The translations under genes and the position numbers were made by a program. 46,871 bases of DNA from Fischerella sp. PCC 9431 (GTDB lineage: Bacteria > Cyanobacteriota > Cyanobacteriia > Cyanobacteriales > Nostocaceae): NCBI RefSeq assembly GCF_000447295.1, contig NZ_KE650771.1, positions 6,649,673 to 6,696,543 on the forward strand, written 5' to 3'. How positions within the stretch are numbered: position 1 is the first letter of the stretch; each line of letters opens with the position of its first letter. Below, one piece after another: positions 8,094 to 17,100 of the stretch. Below the pieces are notes generated by a model. It searched no databases and was not told the DNA's origin. It saw only the letters and a program-made list of their open reading frames with translations.

Positions 8094-8838
8094 TTAGCCG
8101 CCAGATAAAAGTTTGGCAGTAGAGACGTGAGGATGCTTCGGATCTTTGACACTAGGGGGCTTCTTTTTCTTTTCGGTTCGGGGCTGTTTGAGAAAACGTG
8201 TTAGATGAACTTTAAGAGCTAAATCCTGGACGAGCAAAGCGAAATCGTTCAAAGTCAGCTCGCCAAAACACAGCCATGCAGTCGGTGGAATCGCAATCAT
8301 CATGCCACGGTAGGTGCTGTGAATTTCATCAACGACATAGAAATCAGATAAGGATGCGTCAATTTTGCCGACACCATGAACGCTGGCTAAAGCCGCTCTC
8401 AAGGTTGCCAGCAGATTGTAAGCAACTAAAGCTAGGGCAAAACTAAAGAGAGTGGCTTTGGGATAGGCCAATTTGTTAATTTCGCCTTCAAAGTTCTGTG
8501 TCACCGTTAAAAATAACCGCTCCACCTGCCAGCGTTCTCTGTACAATTGCATTACTTGTTGAGCATTCGCATCCGTGGTGGGCAGATTTGTCAACACCAC
8601 AATCTCGTCATCACCATGTCGAGATGGTGTGGTTAAGCGCAGAACAATCCGGCGTAATTTCACAGTTTCCTCCCCCCGCTGGATCTCAATCGGTTGTGCC
8701 AATAATTCACCACCCTCCACTTGACCACAGGATTTCAATTCCTCAATGGCAGTCCAAGGCAAGTTCTGATGTTCTCTAATGGCGAAGCTAGCTTCTCGTT
8801 GGAGAATCCCTGACAGAAAATCGAGCGTACACATATTA

Positions 8839-10930
8839 CCCACATTCCGCACCCAAAATTGGCACACAGAGAGAACAGTAAGTAAGTTATAAAGATTAGT
8901 AAAAATTGAGACAATAAAACCTAAGAAGTAAAGTTAATAGCCAGAATGAGGGTAAAAGTCAAAAAATAAATAAAATTAGCACTCTATAAGCTTCCATCAT
9001 GAAAAGCTAAAAAGAGTTGATGGTATATAGTGTGAAAATGAATTTGCCGTTGAACATTGAAGTAAAAAATTTAAATCACTTGGGGATAGTAGCAGGAATC
9101 ATCGATGAAATAGGACTAGTAGACCAAATAAATAAAATACTTGGACAGCACCCACAGTCCAAAGTGAGTGCGGGTCAAGCGGTCAAAGCAATGATACTAA
9201 ACGGGTTAGGTTTTGTATCAGGAACGTTATATATGTTTCCTAAATATATGGATAGCTATGCCTGTGAACACTTGATAGGAGAAGGAGTATTACCAGAACA
9301 TTTAAATGACGATAAGTTAGGAAGAGTATTAGACCAATTATATTTAAAAGGTTTAAGTGGAATATTCACGTTGATAGCGTTAGCAGCAGTAAAAAAATAT
9401 GGAGTGGATTTATCATCGCTACACTTAGATTCTTCTTCACTGCACTTACACGGAGAATATAAAACTGGCTTACCCGAAGTAGCGTTTGAAAAAAATGCTC
9501 CCATAGAGAATGAAGATAAGCTCCTAGAGTTAGCACCACAACCAATAAATATAACCTATGGTTATTCAAGAGATCATAGACCAGATTTAAAACAATTTAT
9601 TATAGAATTAATTTGTAGCAGTGATGGGGATATTCCCATCTTTTTAAAAGCAGCGTCAGGAAATCAATCAGATACGAAAACTTTTGCGAAAACTCTCGTG
9701 AATTTTCGAGAAAATATTGATGTAGACGCGTTAATGCTAGCAGACAGCGCATTATATAGTGCCGAAAACTTGAATTTGATGAAAAAGCTCAAATGGTTAT
9801 GCAGAGTACCATTGACAGTGGGGTTAGCCAAGCAAATACTATTAGAAATAGACGACAAAGATTTCATCCAAAGTGAAACAACAGGTTATTCATATATAGT
9901 CAAGTCTAGTAACTATGCTGGAATCGAGCAAAGATGGCTAATAGTTGAAAGTCAAGAACGGAAAAAAGCAGATTCTAAACAACTGATGCGCCGTGTTCAG
10001 CAAACTCAAACAAATGCTTATCAAAAAATCACGAAATTATGTAATGAAGAGTTTGCTTGTCATCGAGATGCCAAAAAAGCTGCATTACATCTATCAGAGC
10101 AATTAAAATATCATCGTTTGACTGAAATTAAAATATCTCAAAAACAGTTAAAGCCAGAGAGTAAAAGCAAAAATAACTCTCAGACTGATTGGAAATATTG
10201 CTATCAGATTTCAGCCCAGTTAGAACAGGATAAAGAGGCAATCGAAATAGAAAATCGCGCTTCGGGAAAATTTATTTTAGCAACTAATGTTATTCATGAA
10301 TCTCAACTGAGCCACTCAGACATGATTCAAGAATATAAAGCTCAACAATCATGTGAAAGAGGCTTTGCTTTTCTCAAAGACCCTTTATTCTTGACAGACA
10401 GCATATTTCTCAAATCACCGGAGCGCATTGAAGCATTATCCATGATTATGGGTTTATGTTTGTTGGTTTATACTTTAGGGCAACGACAATTACGTAAAAC
10501 TTTATTGGCTCAAAATCAAAAAATCAAAAATCAATTAGGTAAACTGACACCCTACCCCACTCTCAGATGGATACTTCAATGTTTCCAAGGTATCCATTTA
10601 TTAATTGTTAATGGTGTTTCACAAATATCAAACCTCTCTGATGAAAGATTAGGGATATTGCAATTCTTCCCTAATGCTTGTCGTCGCTACTATTTATTAG
10701 TTTGATTGTTATTTTACTCAAGCTTTCCTTTTATCAACTTTTTTGAGTTACTCACTCTATTTTCAGTAACTCTACTTTTTTATGCAGTATTTTTTATCGC
10801 CATCCATTTTTTCTCAACTCCAGCTTGATTTTTAACGGGAGCATCCCTCATGACTTTGGTTTTTTATCAAAAACTAGCGGACATATTCCCTTTCATTTCT
10901 TTTATGACAGTTTTAGGTGCGGAATGTGGG
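8839..10930 (+). mobile_element. Intact IS1634-type insertion sequence, 2092 bp
   Basis: Terminal inverted repeats start CCCACATTCCGCACCCAAAA on the left (8839-8858) and match 19 of 20 bases on the right (10911-10930). Both ends are flanked by ATATTA (8833-8838 and 10931-10936), a 6-bp target duplication inside the IS4-type transposase gene. One transposase gene fills the element. The perfect duplication and undamaged gene indicate a recent insertion. Confidence 0.92.
9020..10705 (+). CDS. IS1634-family transposase
   Basis: About 561 residues. The N-terminal domain (NIEVKNLNHLGIVAGIIDEIGL...) is typical of IS1634-group enzymes. The DDE core shows SSLHLDSSSLHLHGEY (first D), LADSALYSAENL (second D) and the late glutamate in AQQSCERGFAFLKDPLF. 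It cuts the element ends and inserts them into target DNA. An ATG at 9020 and another in frame at 9038 are both possible; the latter fits family starts better. The gene has full length and no stop or frameshift. Confidence 0.9.
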   Translation: MVYSVKMNLPLNIEVKNLNHLGIVAGIIDEIGLVDQINKILGQHPQSKVSAGQAVKAMILNGLGFVSGTLYMFPKYMDSYACEHLIGEGVLPEHLNDDKLGRVLDQLYLKGLSGIFTLIALAAVKKYGVDLSSLHLDSSSLHLHGEYKTGLPEVAFEKNAPIENEDKLLELAPQPINITYGYSRDHRPDLKQFIIELICSSDGDIPIFLKAASGNQSDTKTFAKTLVNFRENIDVDALMLADSALYSAENLNLMKKLKWLCRVPLTVGLAKQILLEIDDKDFIQSETTGYSYIVKSSNYAGIEQRWLIVESQERKKADSKQLMRRVQQTQTNAYQKITKLCNEEFACHRDAKKAALHLSEQLKYHRLTEIKISQKQLKPESKSKNNSQTDWKYCYQISAQLEQDKEAIEIENRASGKFILATNVIHESQLSHSDMIQEYKAQQSCERGFAFLKDPLFLTDSIFLKSPERIEALSMIMGLCLLVYTLGQRQLRKTLLAQNQKIKNQLGKLTPYPTLRWILQCFQGIHLLIVNGVSQISNLSDERLGILQFFPNACRRYYLLV

Positions 10931-11337
10931 ATATTACGGTCAGCTATCCATAATTGTTTTGCCTCGACCGTTTCCAATACCTGTGCAAACAATCGTCGCT
11001 CCTGAGCATGTCCATCTTTACAAGGGAAAATATCTACGGCTAGCCGCAATTGTGGATCTAGCACGACTAGTGATTTCCCAGGTAAAGGAGCGGCAGCTAT
11101 CGATTGCAGTACTTTTAGCCGCCGCTGTGTTGCGGCTAAGGCATTACCATCGAGTATCCGCACTACATAACCCCTCAGCATTGTGACTTTCAGCAAAACT
11201 GTTTACCAAAAAGGGATTTCCCTAACTAAGAAAACGATGAAGCAAGTTGAGTCTAGATTGCAACGAAATCCACTTTTATCCAAATGGGATATCTTGATTC
11301 GACCACTTTAGCTGGTAATTTCTTTTTCCAAAATCGC

Positions 11338-11460
11338 CTAACTTCCCAGTCGTTGGGCGTTGAAGAAAGCTTCTGTTTGCTTGATTATTACTCCCAAGCG
11401 CGGAAACCTGAGCATCATCTCCTGTACATCCACCGCTTCCCCGGATGGCGGCATTGGTGT
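11338..11460 (-). pseudogene. C-terminal fragment of an unknown gene (second copy)
   Basis: The minus frame encodes PPSGEAVDVQEMMLRFPRLG and a short tail to a TAG at 11338-11340. It resembles the C-terminus TPNGEAVNIGEMMRRFP of the pseudogene at 12921-13351, so the region once had two copies of this gene family. Only this fragment remains here. Confidence 0.5.
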
Positions 11461-11469
11461 TGACTTTTC

Positions 11470-11584
11470 AGTTCAAGAAGTTCAAGACGCTTTAGAAATC
11501 AACACATTCGGCTTGGAAGATGCCTTAAGAAGCGCGATTAATTATGTTCTGTGGTTGCACGAACAAAAAGAGAGATTTTCCTAA
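11470..11584 (+). CDS. Short hypothetical frame, possibly a fragment
   Basis: Encodes VQEVQDALEINTFGLEDALRSAINYVLWLHEQKERFS at its end, with a protein-like hydrophobic pattern. It has no clear start: the frame is open upstream but there overlaps the minus-strand fragment. Possibly the end of a decayed gene. No family recognised. Confidence 0.3.
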
Positions 11585-11814
11585 ATGCGATCTTAAGTAG
11601 AGCCTTGCTTGAGCAATGGAAGCCCGTCGCATGGCGTGATGATTATCTGGAACTACCAATGCTGCAATCACCAGGACAAAAGTGGTGGAATGCGGCAGCT
11701 TCAGTGTGGGGGTACGATAAAAGTAACCAACTCGTAGCCGATGTGTTTTATGACAATGGCAAGGAATTGATCAAATTTACTAACGAGAAAATAATACTAG
11801 TGGAAACAGCATGA
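11551..11814 (+). CDS. Hypothetical protein or gene fragment
   Basis: 87-residue frame starting GTG, overlapping the previous frame by 34 bp. Composition from EQWKPVAWRDDYLELPML to VADVFYDNGKELIKF looks like a real folded protein, with many Trp/Tyr and a regular strand pattern, but no domain is recognised and the first ~20 residues may not be coding. The surroundings (11.3-12.0 kb) are debris, so this may be a truncated gene. Confidence 0.35.
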   Translation: MVARTKREIFLNAILSRALLEQWKPVAWRDDYLELPMLQSPGQKWWNAAASVWGYDKSNQLVADVFYDNGKELIKFTNEKIILVETA

Positions 11815-12015
11815 CGTTGGGAGTGGGAACGAGTACTGAACTACGCTAGCAGTTGAAATGTGAGTGCTACTCCTTCGGTTTAATCAGCACTGTGTCCACA
11901 ACAATAATCCTCAACTGCGGAAACTTTGCACAGATTAGGATCATCCAAGGATTTGTTAAAGTGTAGACTGAAATAACCAGTTCTAGAGAGTGCTTGAACT
12001 AGGGGAAAAATAAAG

Positions 12016-12264
12016 ATGATGCAAGAAAATACTGAGTCTAGTAATGGCAAACAAAGCGAATTTTCTGTGTGGGGAAAAGAACTCTCTCGACTAGCACAAG
12101 AAGGGGTCAAAAAAGAAATTAGCAAACATAAAGTAGCTGGTCGCCCGATATTTTATTCTCGCGCAAGTGTACCAATTATGGAATTATCAGATGGTCGTTG
12201 CTTTGAATATCAATTGCGCCCAGATGGGACACGAGAAATAATTCGTGAAGTTAAGAGTAAATGA
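12016..12264 (+). CDS. Putative antitoxin of a zeta-toxin pair
   Basis: 82 residues. The start has two ATG codons in a row (AAGATGATG) behind AGGGGAAA. The N-terminal half is helical and charged; the C-terminal half (GRPIFYSRASVPIMELSDGRCFEYQLRPDGTREIIREV) reads as beta strands. Its TGA overlaps the ATG of the kinase gene (ATGA), so translation is coupled, as in toxin-antitoxin operons. It does not look like the classical three-helix epsilon antitoxin; similar small proteins sit before zeta-like kinases in cyanobacteria. The role is inferred mainly from this context. Confidence 0.65.
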   Translation: MMQENTESSNGKQSEFSVWGKELSRLAQEGVKKEISKHKVAGRPIFYSRASVPIMELSDGRCFEYQLRPDGTREIIREVKSK

Positions 12265-12857
12265 CACAACCAAAACCGACTCTAACTATCATCGCCGGGC
12301 CAAATGGGTCGGGTAAAAGTACATTTACTCGTGCAACTCAAAAAGCTTTACGAGTTCCAATTATCGATCCGGATCAAGAAGCACGACAACTTCGACCTGA
12401 TGATGCACAAGCAGCAGCAATACTTGGTGGAAGACAAGCAATAAAACGCGCTCGCGCTTACTTGACAAATAATGAAAGTTTTGCGGTAGAAACAACACTA
12501 TCTGGGCACACATATCTACGGATGATGGCAGAGGCTAGGCAAAAAGGGTGGCAAGTCAACCTTATCTATGTAGGGGTTGAGAATGTAGAAACCAGCATAG
12601 AACGTGTTGCGACTAGAGTTGCACAAGGAGGACACAATGTACCAGAAGAAGACATTCGGCGTAGATACACACGCAGCCTGTCTAATTTGTCAGTAGCCAT
12701 ACAACAGGCTGACCAGATTTTAATCTTTGATAACTCAACAGTACAAGGGTATCAACAAGTACTAACTATCGAAAATGGAAGAGTGACTCAAAAAGTTCGA
12801 GAGCTACCTGAGTGGTTAAAAACCTCACTCACAGAAGAGTTTATTGACGAAAATTAA
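12261..12857 (+). CDS. Zeta-toxin-family P-loop kinase
   Basis: 198 residues. Walker A is GPNGSGKST near residue 14, followed by the zeta-type PIIDPDQEA segment, FAVETTLSG (catalytic/substrate region) and RYTRSLSNL near the C-terminal lid. Zeta toxins phosphorylate UDP-N-acetylglucosamine and poison cell-wall synthesis; others in the fold act on different small molecules, so the substrate is not proven. It overlaps the upstream gene by 4 bp, forming a two-gene unit that could stabilise this accessory region. No damage is seen. Confidence 0.85.
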   Translation: MTQPKPTLTIIAGPNGSGKSTFTRATQKALRVPIIDPDQEARQLRPDDAQAAAILGGRQAIKRARAYLTNNESFAVETTLSGHTYLRMMAEARQKGWQVNLIYVGVENVETSIERVATRVAQGGHNVPEEDIRRRYTRSLSNLSVAIQQADQILIFDNSTVQGYQQVLTIENGRVTQKVRELPEWLKTSLTEEFIDEN

Positions 12858-12920
12858 AGCTAACTGTAAAGTTGGCAATCTGCTGAACAACTGGGTTGTG
12901 ACAGACGAGAGGAAAAATTT

Positions 12921-13351
12921 TTACTCCTGCATCGGAAACCTCCGCATCATCTCCCCAATATTCACCGCCTCTCCATTAGGTGTATAAACGACTCCACCTG
13001 ACATTGCAATCGCAATCCTCTGTTTCCTTGCCCACTCGAAGGGAGCACTCACATTCGATGTGACTACATTCTTTCCCTTAGCCCCACTCTTGCACGAATT
13101 GATAAACAATCCTGTGGGATTATCGCACCATCCCTCATGAATTGCTTCCTTCACTCGTGCGATCGCCCCTTGCACATTGCTCCAATACTTCTTGTTTTGC
13201 TGCTTCTAATTGCTGTTTCTCCTGGGCTGAGGACTCACCGACGAGCTGCTCAAATTCCGCCCGTTGTCGTTGCTTCAATGAAAGTTTTTTTGATGCTGTT
13301 GATTGCACTGTAAGGGAGGGTTGATGTTTTTTCGGCTTCTAGTGTCAGCAT
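12921..13351 (-). pseudogene. Unknown cyanobacterial gene with two frameshifts
   Basis: Starts at ATG 13349-13351 (MLTLEAEK), shifts frame at a run of six A (about 13327) into HQPSLTVQSTASKKLSLKQR, shifts again near 13197 into NKKYWSNVQGAIARVKEAI and ends GGVVYTPNGEAVNIGEMMRRF. Joined, it gives about 140 residues: a charged helical N-terminus and a C-terminal part rich in conserved-looking motifs (EGWCDNPTGLFINSC). No family is recognised; replication or DNA binding on plasmids would be a guess. A related C-terminal fragment lies at 11338-11460. Both shifts are needed to keep the frame, so the copy is dead. Confidence 0.6.
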
Positions 13352-13557
13352 AATTATTGCCCACTATGAAACATTGGCTAGCACAGTAGATAGAGTGCTA
13401 ACAATTGTTTAGCCTTTGTTAGCGAACTATACTTAGATGCCCAATGACTTGATATGAATAGATATGGACATCAGTTATCTCAATAATTGCTAGGTGTAGA
13501 TCTTGTATATTGATATCAATTTGCTTTACTGGCGCGATTACAGTCATAATAAATTTG

Positions 13558-13601
13558 CACTTTGCGTTTAGCAAGCGTTTAGCATAGCTAAACGCAAAGT
13601 G
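13558..13601. repeat. Perfect 15-bp inverted repeat
   Basis: CACTTTGCGTTTAGC (13558-13572) and its exact complement (13587-13601) around a 14-nt loop that repeats part of the arm (GCGTTTAGC). There is no T-tract, so a terminator is unlikely. It may be a cyanobacterial interspersed palindrome. Confidence 0.65.
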
Positions 13602-13631
13602 TTGCCTAAAAATCACAAACCCGCCTCAACT

Positions 13632-13843
13632 AGCAGGGCTGTTTCATTCGTTCAAATCAGGATTTTGTCAAGAGTATCAGCCAGAAATTTTAGTGAGTTG
13701 GTAATCGAAAAATTACTGCTTCCATCGGTAAATTTAAGTGCGATCGCTTGATTTTTGTCCAAAGCGCGATTGTTTAACAACCTGATTGTTTTGACTGATA
13801 CGCTTGTAAATTAGGGACTTTTAGGGAATGAAACAGCCCTGCT
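13632..13843. repeat. MITE, 212 bp, with 18-bp perfect inverted ends
   Basis: AGCAGGGCTGTTTCATTC (13632-13649) is exactly inverted at 13826-13843. GTATCAG is also shared as a subterminal motif. There is no coding frame inside. No clean target duplication is visible. It ends 18 bp from the 3' end of the sensor kinase gene. Confidence 0.75.
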
Positions 13844-13860
13844 GAAGAATGGCGCGTTTT

Positions 13861-15261
13861 TCAGAACATGACCTTCACAGAATTAGGTTTCGGAAAAATG
13901 GATAAAGTCGAGCTAAGTGGGCGGACATTGAAAGGTAACTTAATAGTGAAAATACTACCTTTACCTAATTCGCTGTGTACATTTAAGCTACCGTGGTGTG
14001 CTTGGACAATAGCTTGTGAAATAGCTAATCCCAATCCAGAACCGCCAGTAGTACGAGAGCGATCGCAATTTACACGATAAAAGCGATCAAGAATTCGTGA
14101 CAACTCTGGTTGAGGAATACCAATCCCTGTATCTTCTATCTCAATTACAGCATGATGGTCACTGCGGTCTAAATAAACACTTACCTTTCCTCCTGATGCT
14201 GTGTATTGAATGGCATTAATAATTAAATTAGAAAACAGTCGATAAAGCTGATCTCCATTACCGACGATATTCACAGAATCTGACACTCGTACTGTTGATG
14301 TTAGTGTTACCCCTGCTGCGATCGCCAATGCGGCAAATTCTTCTATTAAGTCCTCAATAATATCATTTAAACAGCAAATATCACGTCGCACTGATACAGT
14401 TTGACGATCTAGGCGGGTTAGTAGTAATAAATCTGTCACCAGAGTTGTAAGTCGTTGATTCTGACGTTGTATGCTTTGCAGAATCTCCCGTGCTTCTGTT
14501 TCATCTAATTGTGGTAAAAAAAGTGCTGATTCCACAGTTGCTTGGGTTGCAGCTAAAGGTGTTCGCAACTCGTGTGCAGCATCTGCTGTAAATTGCTGAA
14601 TTTGTCTGTAAGATTTATAAATGGGTTGCATGGCTAATCCTGCAAGCCACCAACTAGCAAGACCAACTAGACCTATAACAATTGGTGAACCCAATACTAA
14701 AGTGAGTTTCACTGCATCTAAATAACTATTAAAGTCTTCCAAACTTCGCCCGACTTGGATATACCCCCAATCATCATTGTTTTGAGTATGCAGTGTCAAA
14801 GAAATCTGGTGGTAAAGCTTACCTTTGCTGTCTTTTAAAGTCTGCCATAACTCCTTGTTAAACTCAAATGACAACCCTTTTGGATTAGAACCAGCTATAG
14901 CAAACAAACGTCCAGAATTGTCAAAAAAACGTACATAGTAATGACCTTGATGAATTGCGCTCAGAGTATGGCGTCGTAAATTTGATGGTTCTGGAGTACA
15001 CTTATTTCCTACTACACAGATATTTGGTAGAAGCTCTTGTATTACTGGTTCCAATCGACCAGGTTGCTGTAATTTTAGTTCAATACTATCGTGTAATGTT
15101 CCCGCAACTGATTCTATTTCCCGGTCTAATGTTACCCAATGAGCATGAGCGATCGCTCTGTAGATACCAAAGCCGCATACACTTAAAATCAGTGCTATAA
15201 CAAGGGCGTACCACAGAGCTAAATGCAAGCGTGTTAATTGAAACAGTTTATTCTGGTTCAT
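13861..15261 (-). CDS. rppB: Sensor histidine kinase, RppB/NrsS type
   Basis: 466 residues. TM1 is about 14-36 and TM2 about 186-210, leaving a ~150-residue periplasmic sensor domain. HisKA has the phospho-accepting H230 (DAAHELRTPL). The HATPase shows the N box (NLIINAIQYT, about 345-354), DTGIGIP (377-383) and GGSGLGLAI (407-415). Sequence style (AIAHAHWVTLDREIESVAGTLHDSI) matches cyanobacterial RppB, relatives of which sense nickel or redox state. Its start overlaps the end of the response-regulator gene by 14 bp, so the two are cotranscribed. Within a copper-type island it probably senses a periplasmic metal ion; the exact ion is not shown. Confidence 0.93.
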   Translation of the reverse strand: MNQNKLFQLTRLHLALWYALVIALILSVCGFGIYRAIAHAHWVTLDREIESVAGTLHDSIELKLQQPGRLEPVIQELLPNICVVGNKCTPEPSNLRRHTLSAIHQGHYYVRFFDNSGRLFAIAGSNPKGLSFEFNKELWQTLKDSKGKLYHQISLTLHTQNNDDWGYIQVGRSLEDFNSYLDAVKLTLVLGSPIVIGLVGLASWWLAGLAMQPIYKSYRQIQQFTADAAHELRTPLAATQATVESALFLPQLDETEAREILQSIQRQNQRLTTLVTDLLLLTRLDRQTVSVRRDICCLNDIIEDLIEEFAALAIAAGVTLTSTVRVSDSVNIVGNGDQLYRLFSNLIINAIQYTASGGKVSVYLDRSDHHAVIEIEDTGIGIPQPELSRILDRFYRVNCDRSRTTGGSGLGLAISQAIVQAHHGSLNVHSELGKGSIFTIKLPFNVRPLSSTLSIFPKPNSVKVMF

Positions 15262-15952
15262 CTGTCAGATTGAGACGATATCCCATACCATGCAAAGTTT
15301 CAATCACATTCCCACAACCACTGTTAACTAGTTTGCGACGCAACAAACGTATTTGAGCTGCTACTACATTACTAATAGGTTCTGCATTAATTTCCCAAAG
15401 CTGATTACGAAGTTGTTCAGTAGTAATGATTTGGTTTGGATGTTTCATAAAATATTCTAGGAGCTGGAATTCTTTATTAGTCAGAGAAATTTTTTGTTTA
15501 TTTCCTCCAGCATTTTGATTGACAACTATATTATTGCCGTAATCCAAAGTCAGCTTACCCACCGTTAATTCCTGTGGCTGAAATTGAGGCGATCGCCTCT
15601 GCAAAGCACGCAAACGTGCTAATAATTCTGCCATTCCAAATGGCTTCACCAAATAGTCATCTGCACCTGCATCTAAACCAGCAACTTTATCTTCCATATT
15701 ATCTTTTGCTGTCAGCATCAACACAGGTAGAGGATTTTTGTGGTAACGTAGTCGCTTACACAATTCTAATCCTGATATTCCTGGTAGCATCCAATCGAAA
15801 ATAGCTAGTGTGTATTGTGTCCAGCTATTTTCCAAATATGCCCATGCATCGTTACCATCAACTACCCAATCAATCAAGTATTTCTGTTGGGTAAGAGTTC
15901 GCTTAATTGCAGTACCTAAATCTGGTTCATCCTCAACTAGTAAAACTCTCAT
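15248..15952 (-). CDS. rppA: OmpR-family response regulator, RppA/NrsR type
   Basis: 234 residues. The receiver domain (1-118) has the acidic pocket E7/D8, phospho-acceptor D53 (IFDWMLPG), T81 and K103 (LVKPFG). The winged-helix DNA-binding domain (about 125-230) includes LTNKEFQLLEYF and the recognition region VVAAQIRLLRRKL. It is the cytosolic partner of the adjacent kinase. Its ATG overlaps the stop of the lipoprotein gene (ATGA), giving the operon lipoprotein-rppA-rppB. As an OmpR/PhoB-type protein it is expected to bind short direct repeats about 11 bp apart. Four such repeats occur upstream of metal genes in this window, including this operon. Confidence 0.94.
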   Translation of the reverse strand: MRVLLVEDEPDLGTAIKRTLTQQKYLIDWVVDGNDAWAYLENSWTQYTLAIFDWMLPGISGLELCKRLRYHKNPLPVLMLTAKDNMEDKVAGLDAGADDYLVKPFGMAELLARLRALQRRSPQFQPQELTVGKLTLDYGNNIVVNQNAGGNKQKISLTNKEFQLLEYFMKHPNQIITTEQLRNQLWEINAEPISNVVAAQIRLLRRKLVNSGCGNVIETLHGMGYRLNLTDEPE

Positions 15953-16896
15953 TGTACATCTACCCAGAAATCAGCAGTAATTATTTTGCCATTTCTATTG
16001 AACTGTCCCCACATTTTATACTTTCCAGGTTTCGGAAAACTAGTCATAAAATGAATTTCATCAGGTGGAGTATTTTTCATCGCATGAGCATGGATATAAT
16101 CTGCTTGTGTTAATGGCGATGACTGCTTGAGGATAACTAAATGTCCTCTTTCTCCTAAATAAGGTTTTAAATCTGTAGGTGGTTGATTACTTACAGTATC
16201 TTGTAAATTGAAAATTACATGAATTTCTTGTCCCGCTTTGATTGTGGGCTGAGATAATTTCAAATTAACTTTAGTGTTACCAAATGTTTTATTAGTAGCT
16301 AAATCAATTTTGGGTGTAGTTGGCGATCGCCCTATAACTTGCGCTTTTAGCACCGAAACTTGTTCTGCTTTTCCGGCTACTTTATAATCACTGAAAAGAG
16401 TGTATCCGCTAGGATAAGGGAAATCAGTTTGAACTTCAAAACGTCCATTACCTTTATATGTAGGATGAATATGTTGAAAAGATTGGAGATCATCACTAAC
16501 AACAATTAAATGCATTAATTGTTCTTGGAACGTATCAAAATTAGCAATTGGTTTACCTGCTTTGTCTTTAATATTAAATGCTAACAAAACAGGAATTTTA
16601 GGAATAATTTTGCTGGATGTTTTAAGTTCCACAATTGCGTTTGCAGGTTCTAAACTGGAATGACCAGAATGCTCATTGTGGTCATTTTCCATATTGTGAC
16701 CGTCATGAGAGTTTTTCTGAGTTTCTGATGTTTGAGAATCACCCATATTGTGACCTGTGTGGGGATTTGCATCTGCAATATTATTTGTATTAGAAATTGA
16801 TATTTCGCTTGTTTGAGAAGATTTTACTTGGGAGGCGCAAGCTTGGGTGAGAACAAGACTTGAAGTGATAGCTAATGCAGTAAAAATTCGCTTCAT
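15949..16896 (-). CDS. His-rich periplasmic lipoprotein, metal-binding
   Basis: 315 residues. Lipoprotein signal with lipobox LTQAC (Cys about 20). Residues 45-85 hold about nine His in HxxHNM-type clusters (HTGHNM, HDGHNM, HNEHSGHSS), a plausible copper or nickel buffer. The rest is two beta-sandwich-like domains with HLIVVSDDLQSFQHIHP and GHLVILKQSSPLTQADYIHAHA, which resemble His-rich YtkA/FixH-like periplasmic domains. First gene of the operon with rppA and rppB, so it may present the metal to the sensor. The assignment of metal is inference. Confidence 0.75.
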   Translation of the reverse strand: MKRIFTALAITSSLVLTQACASQVKSSQTSEISISNTNNIADANPHTGHNMGDSQTSETQKNSHDGHNMENDHNEHSGHSSLEPANAIVELKTSSKIIPKIPVLLAFNIKDKAGKPIANFDTFQEQLMHLIVVSDDLQSFQHIHPTYKGNGRFEVQTDFPYPSGYTLFSDYKVAGKAEQVSVLKAQVIGRSPTTPKIDLATNKTFGNTKVNLKLSQPTIKAGQEIHVIFNLQDTVSNQPPTDLKPYLGERGHLVILKQSSPLTQADYIHAHAMKNTPPDEIHFMTSFPKPGKYKMWGQFNRNGKIITADFWVDVQ

Positions 16897-16974
16897 GTGG
16901 TTATATTTCTAATTGTAAAATAAAAATATTTACTGGATGAACTTCATGATTGATCATTAGTTCCGTAATAGACA

Positions 16975-16992
16975 ATGAAGTTAGGATAAAAT
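16975..16992 (+). promoter_or_regulatory. Putative RppA operator A
   Basis: ATGAAGT-tagg-ATAAAAT, the most diverged copy of the ATGAAAT-N4-ATGAAAT direct repeat. It lies 79 bp upstream of the lipoprotein-rppA-rppB operon and would give autoregulation. Confidence 0.5.
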
Positions 16993-17100
16993 CCTCAAAT
17001 ATCAGAAAATCACTCCCGATGAATCATAAAAAAGTGAAATTACACTAAATCCACGCAAATTATCAGTCATTTTTACTGCCAAGATAATAAACTGCCCTAG

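Larger units (their letters stand above)
8094..11196 (-). pseudogene. IS4-family transposase, split by an IS and 5'-truncated
   Basis: The C-terminal part (8094-8838) has the DDE glutamate region YRERWQVERLF (Y..R...E spacing of IS4) and a Lys-rich tail. The middle part (10937-11196) has VRILDGNALA and LVVLDPQLRLA...LWIADRN. Removing the inserted element (8839-10930) and one copy of its 6-bp duplication restores ...LWIADRN-MCTLDFLSG... in one frame. The first ~100 residues of a normal IS4 transposase are missing: a TAA lies just upstream of 11196 in frame. It is therefore a dead, twice-damaged copy. Its terminal repeats were not identified. Confidence 0.88.
13352..13860. other. Gene-free stretch with hairpin and MITE
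   Basis: No supported gene; a 65-residue frame at 13419-13616 runs through a perfect hairpin and is not believable. The stretch holds the hairpin at 13558-13601 and the MITE at 13632-13843. Confidence 0.5.

Noticed and set aside
13419-13616. Minus-strand frame of 65 codons
   Set aside because: Runs through a perfect 15-bp hairpin, low-complexity translation, no start signal.
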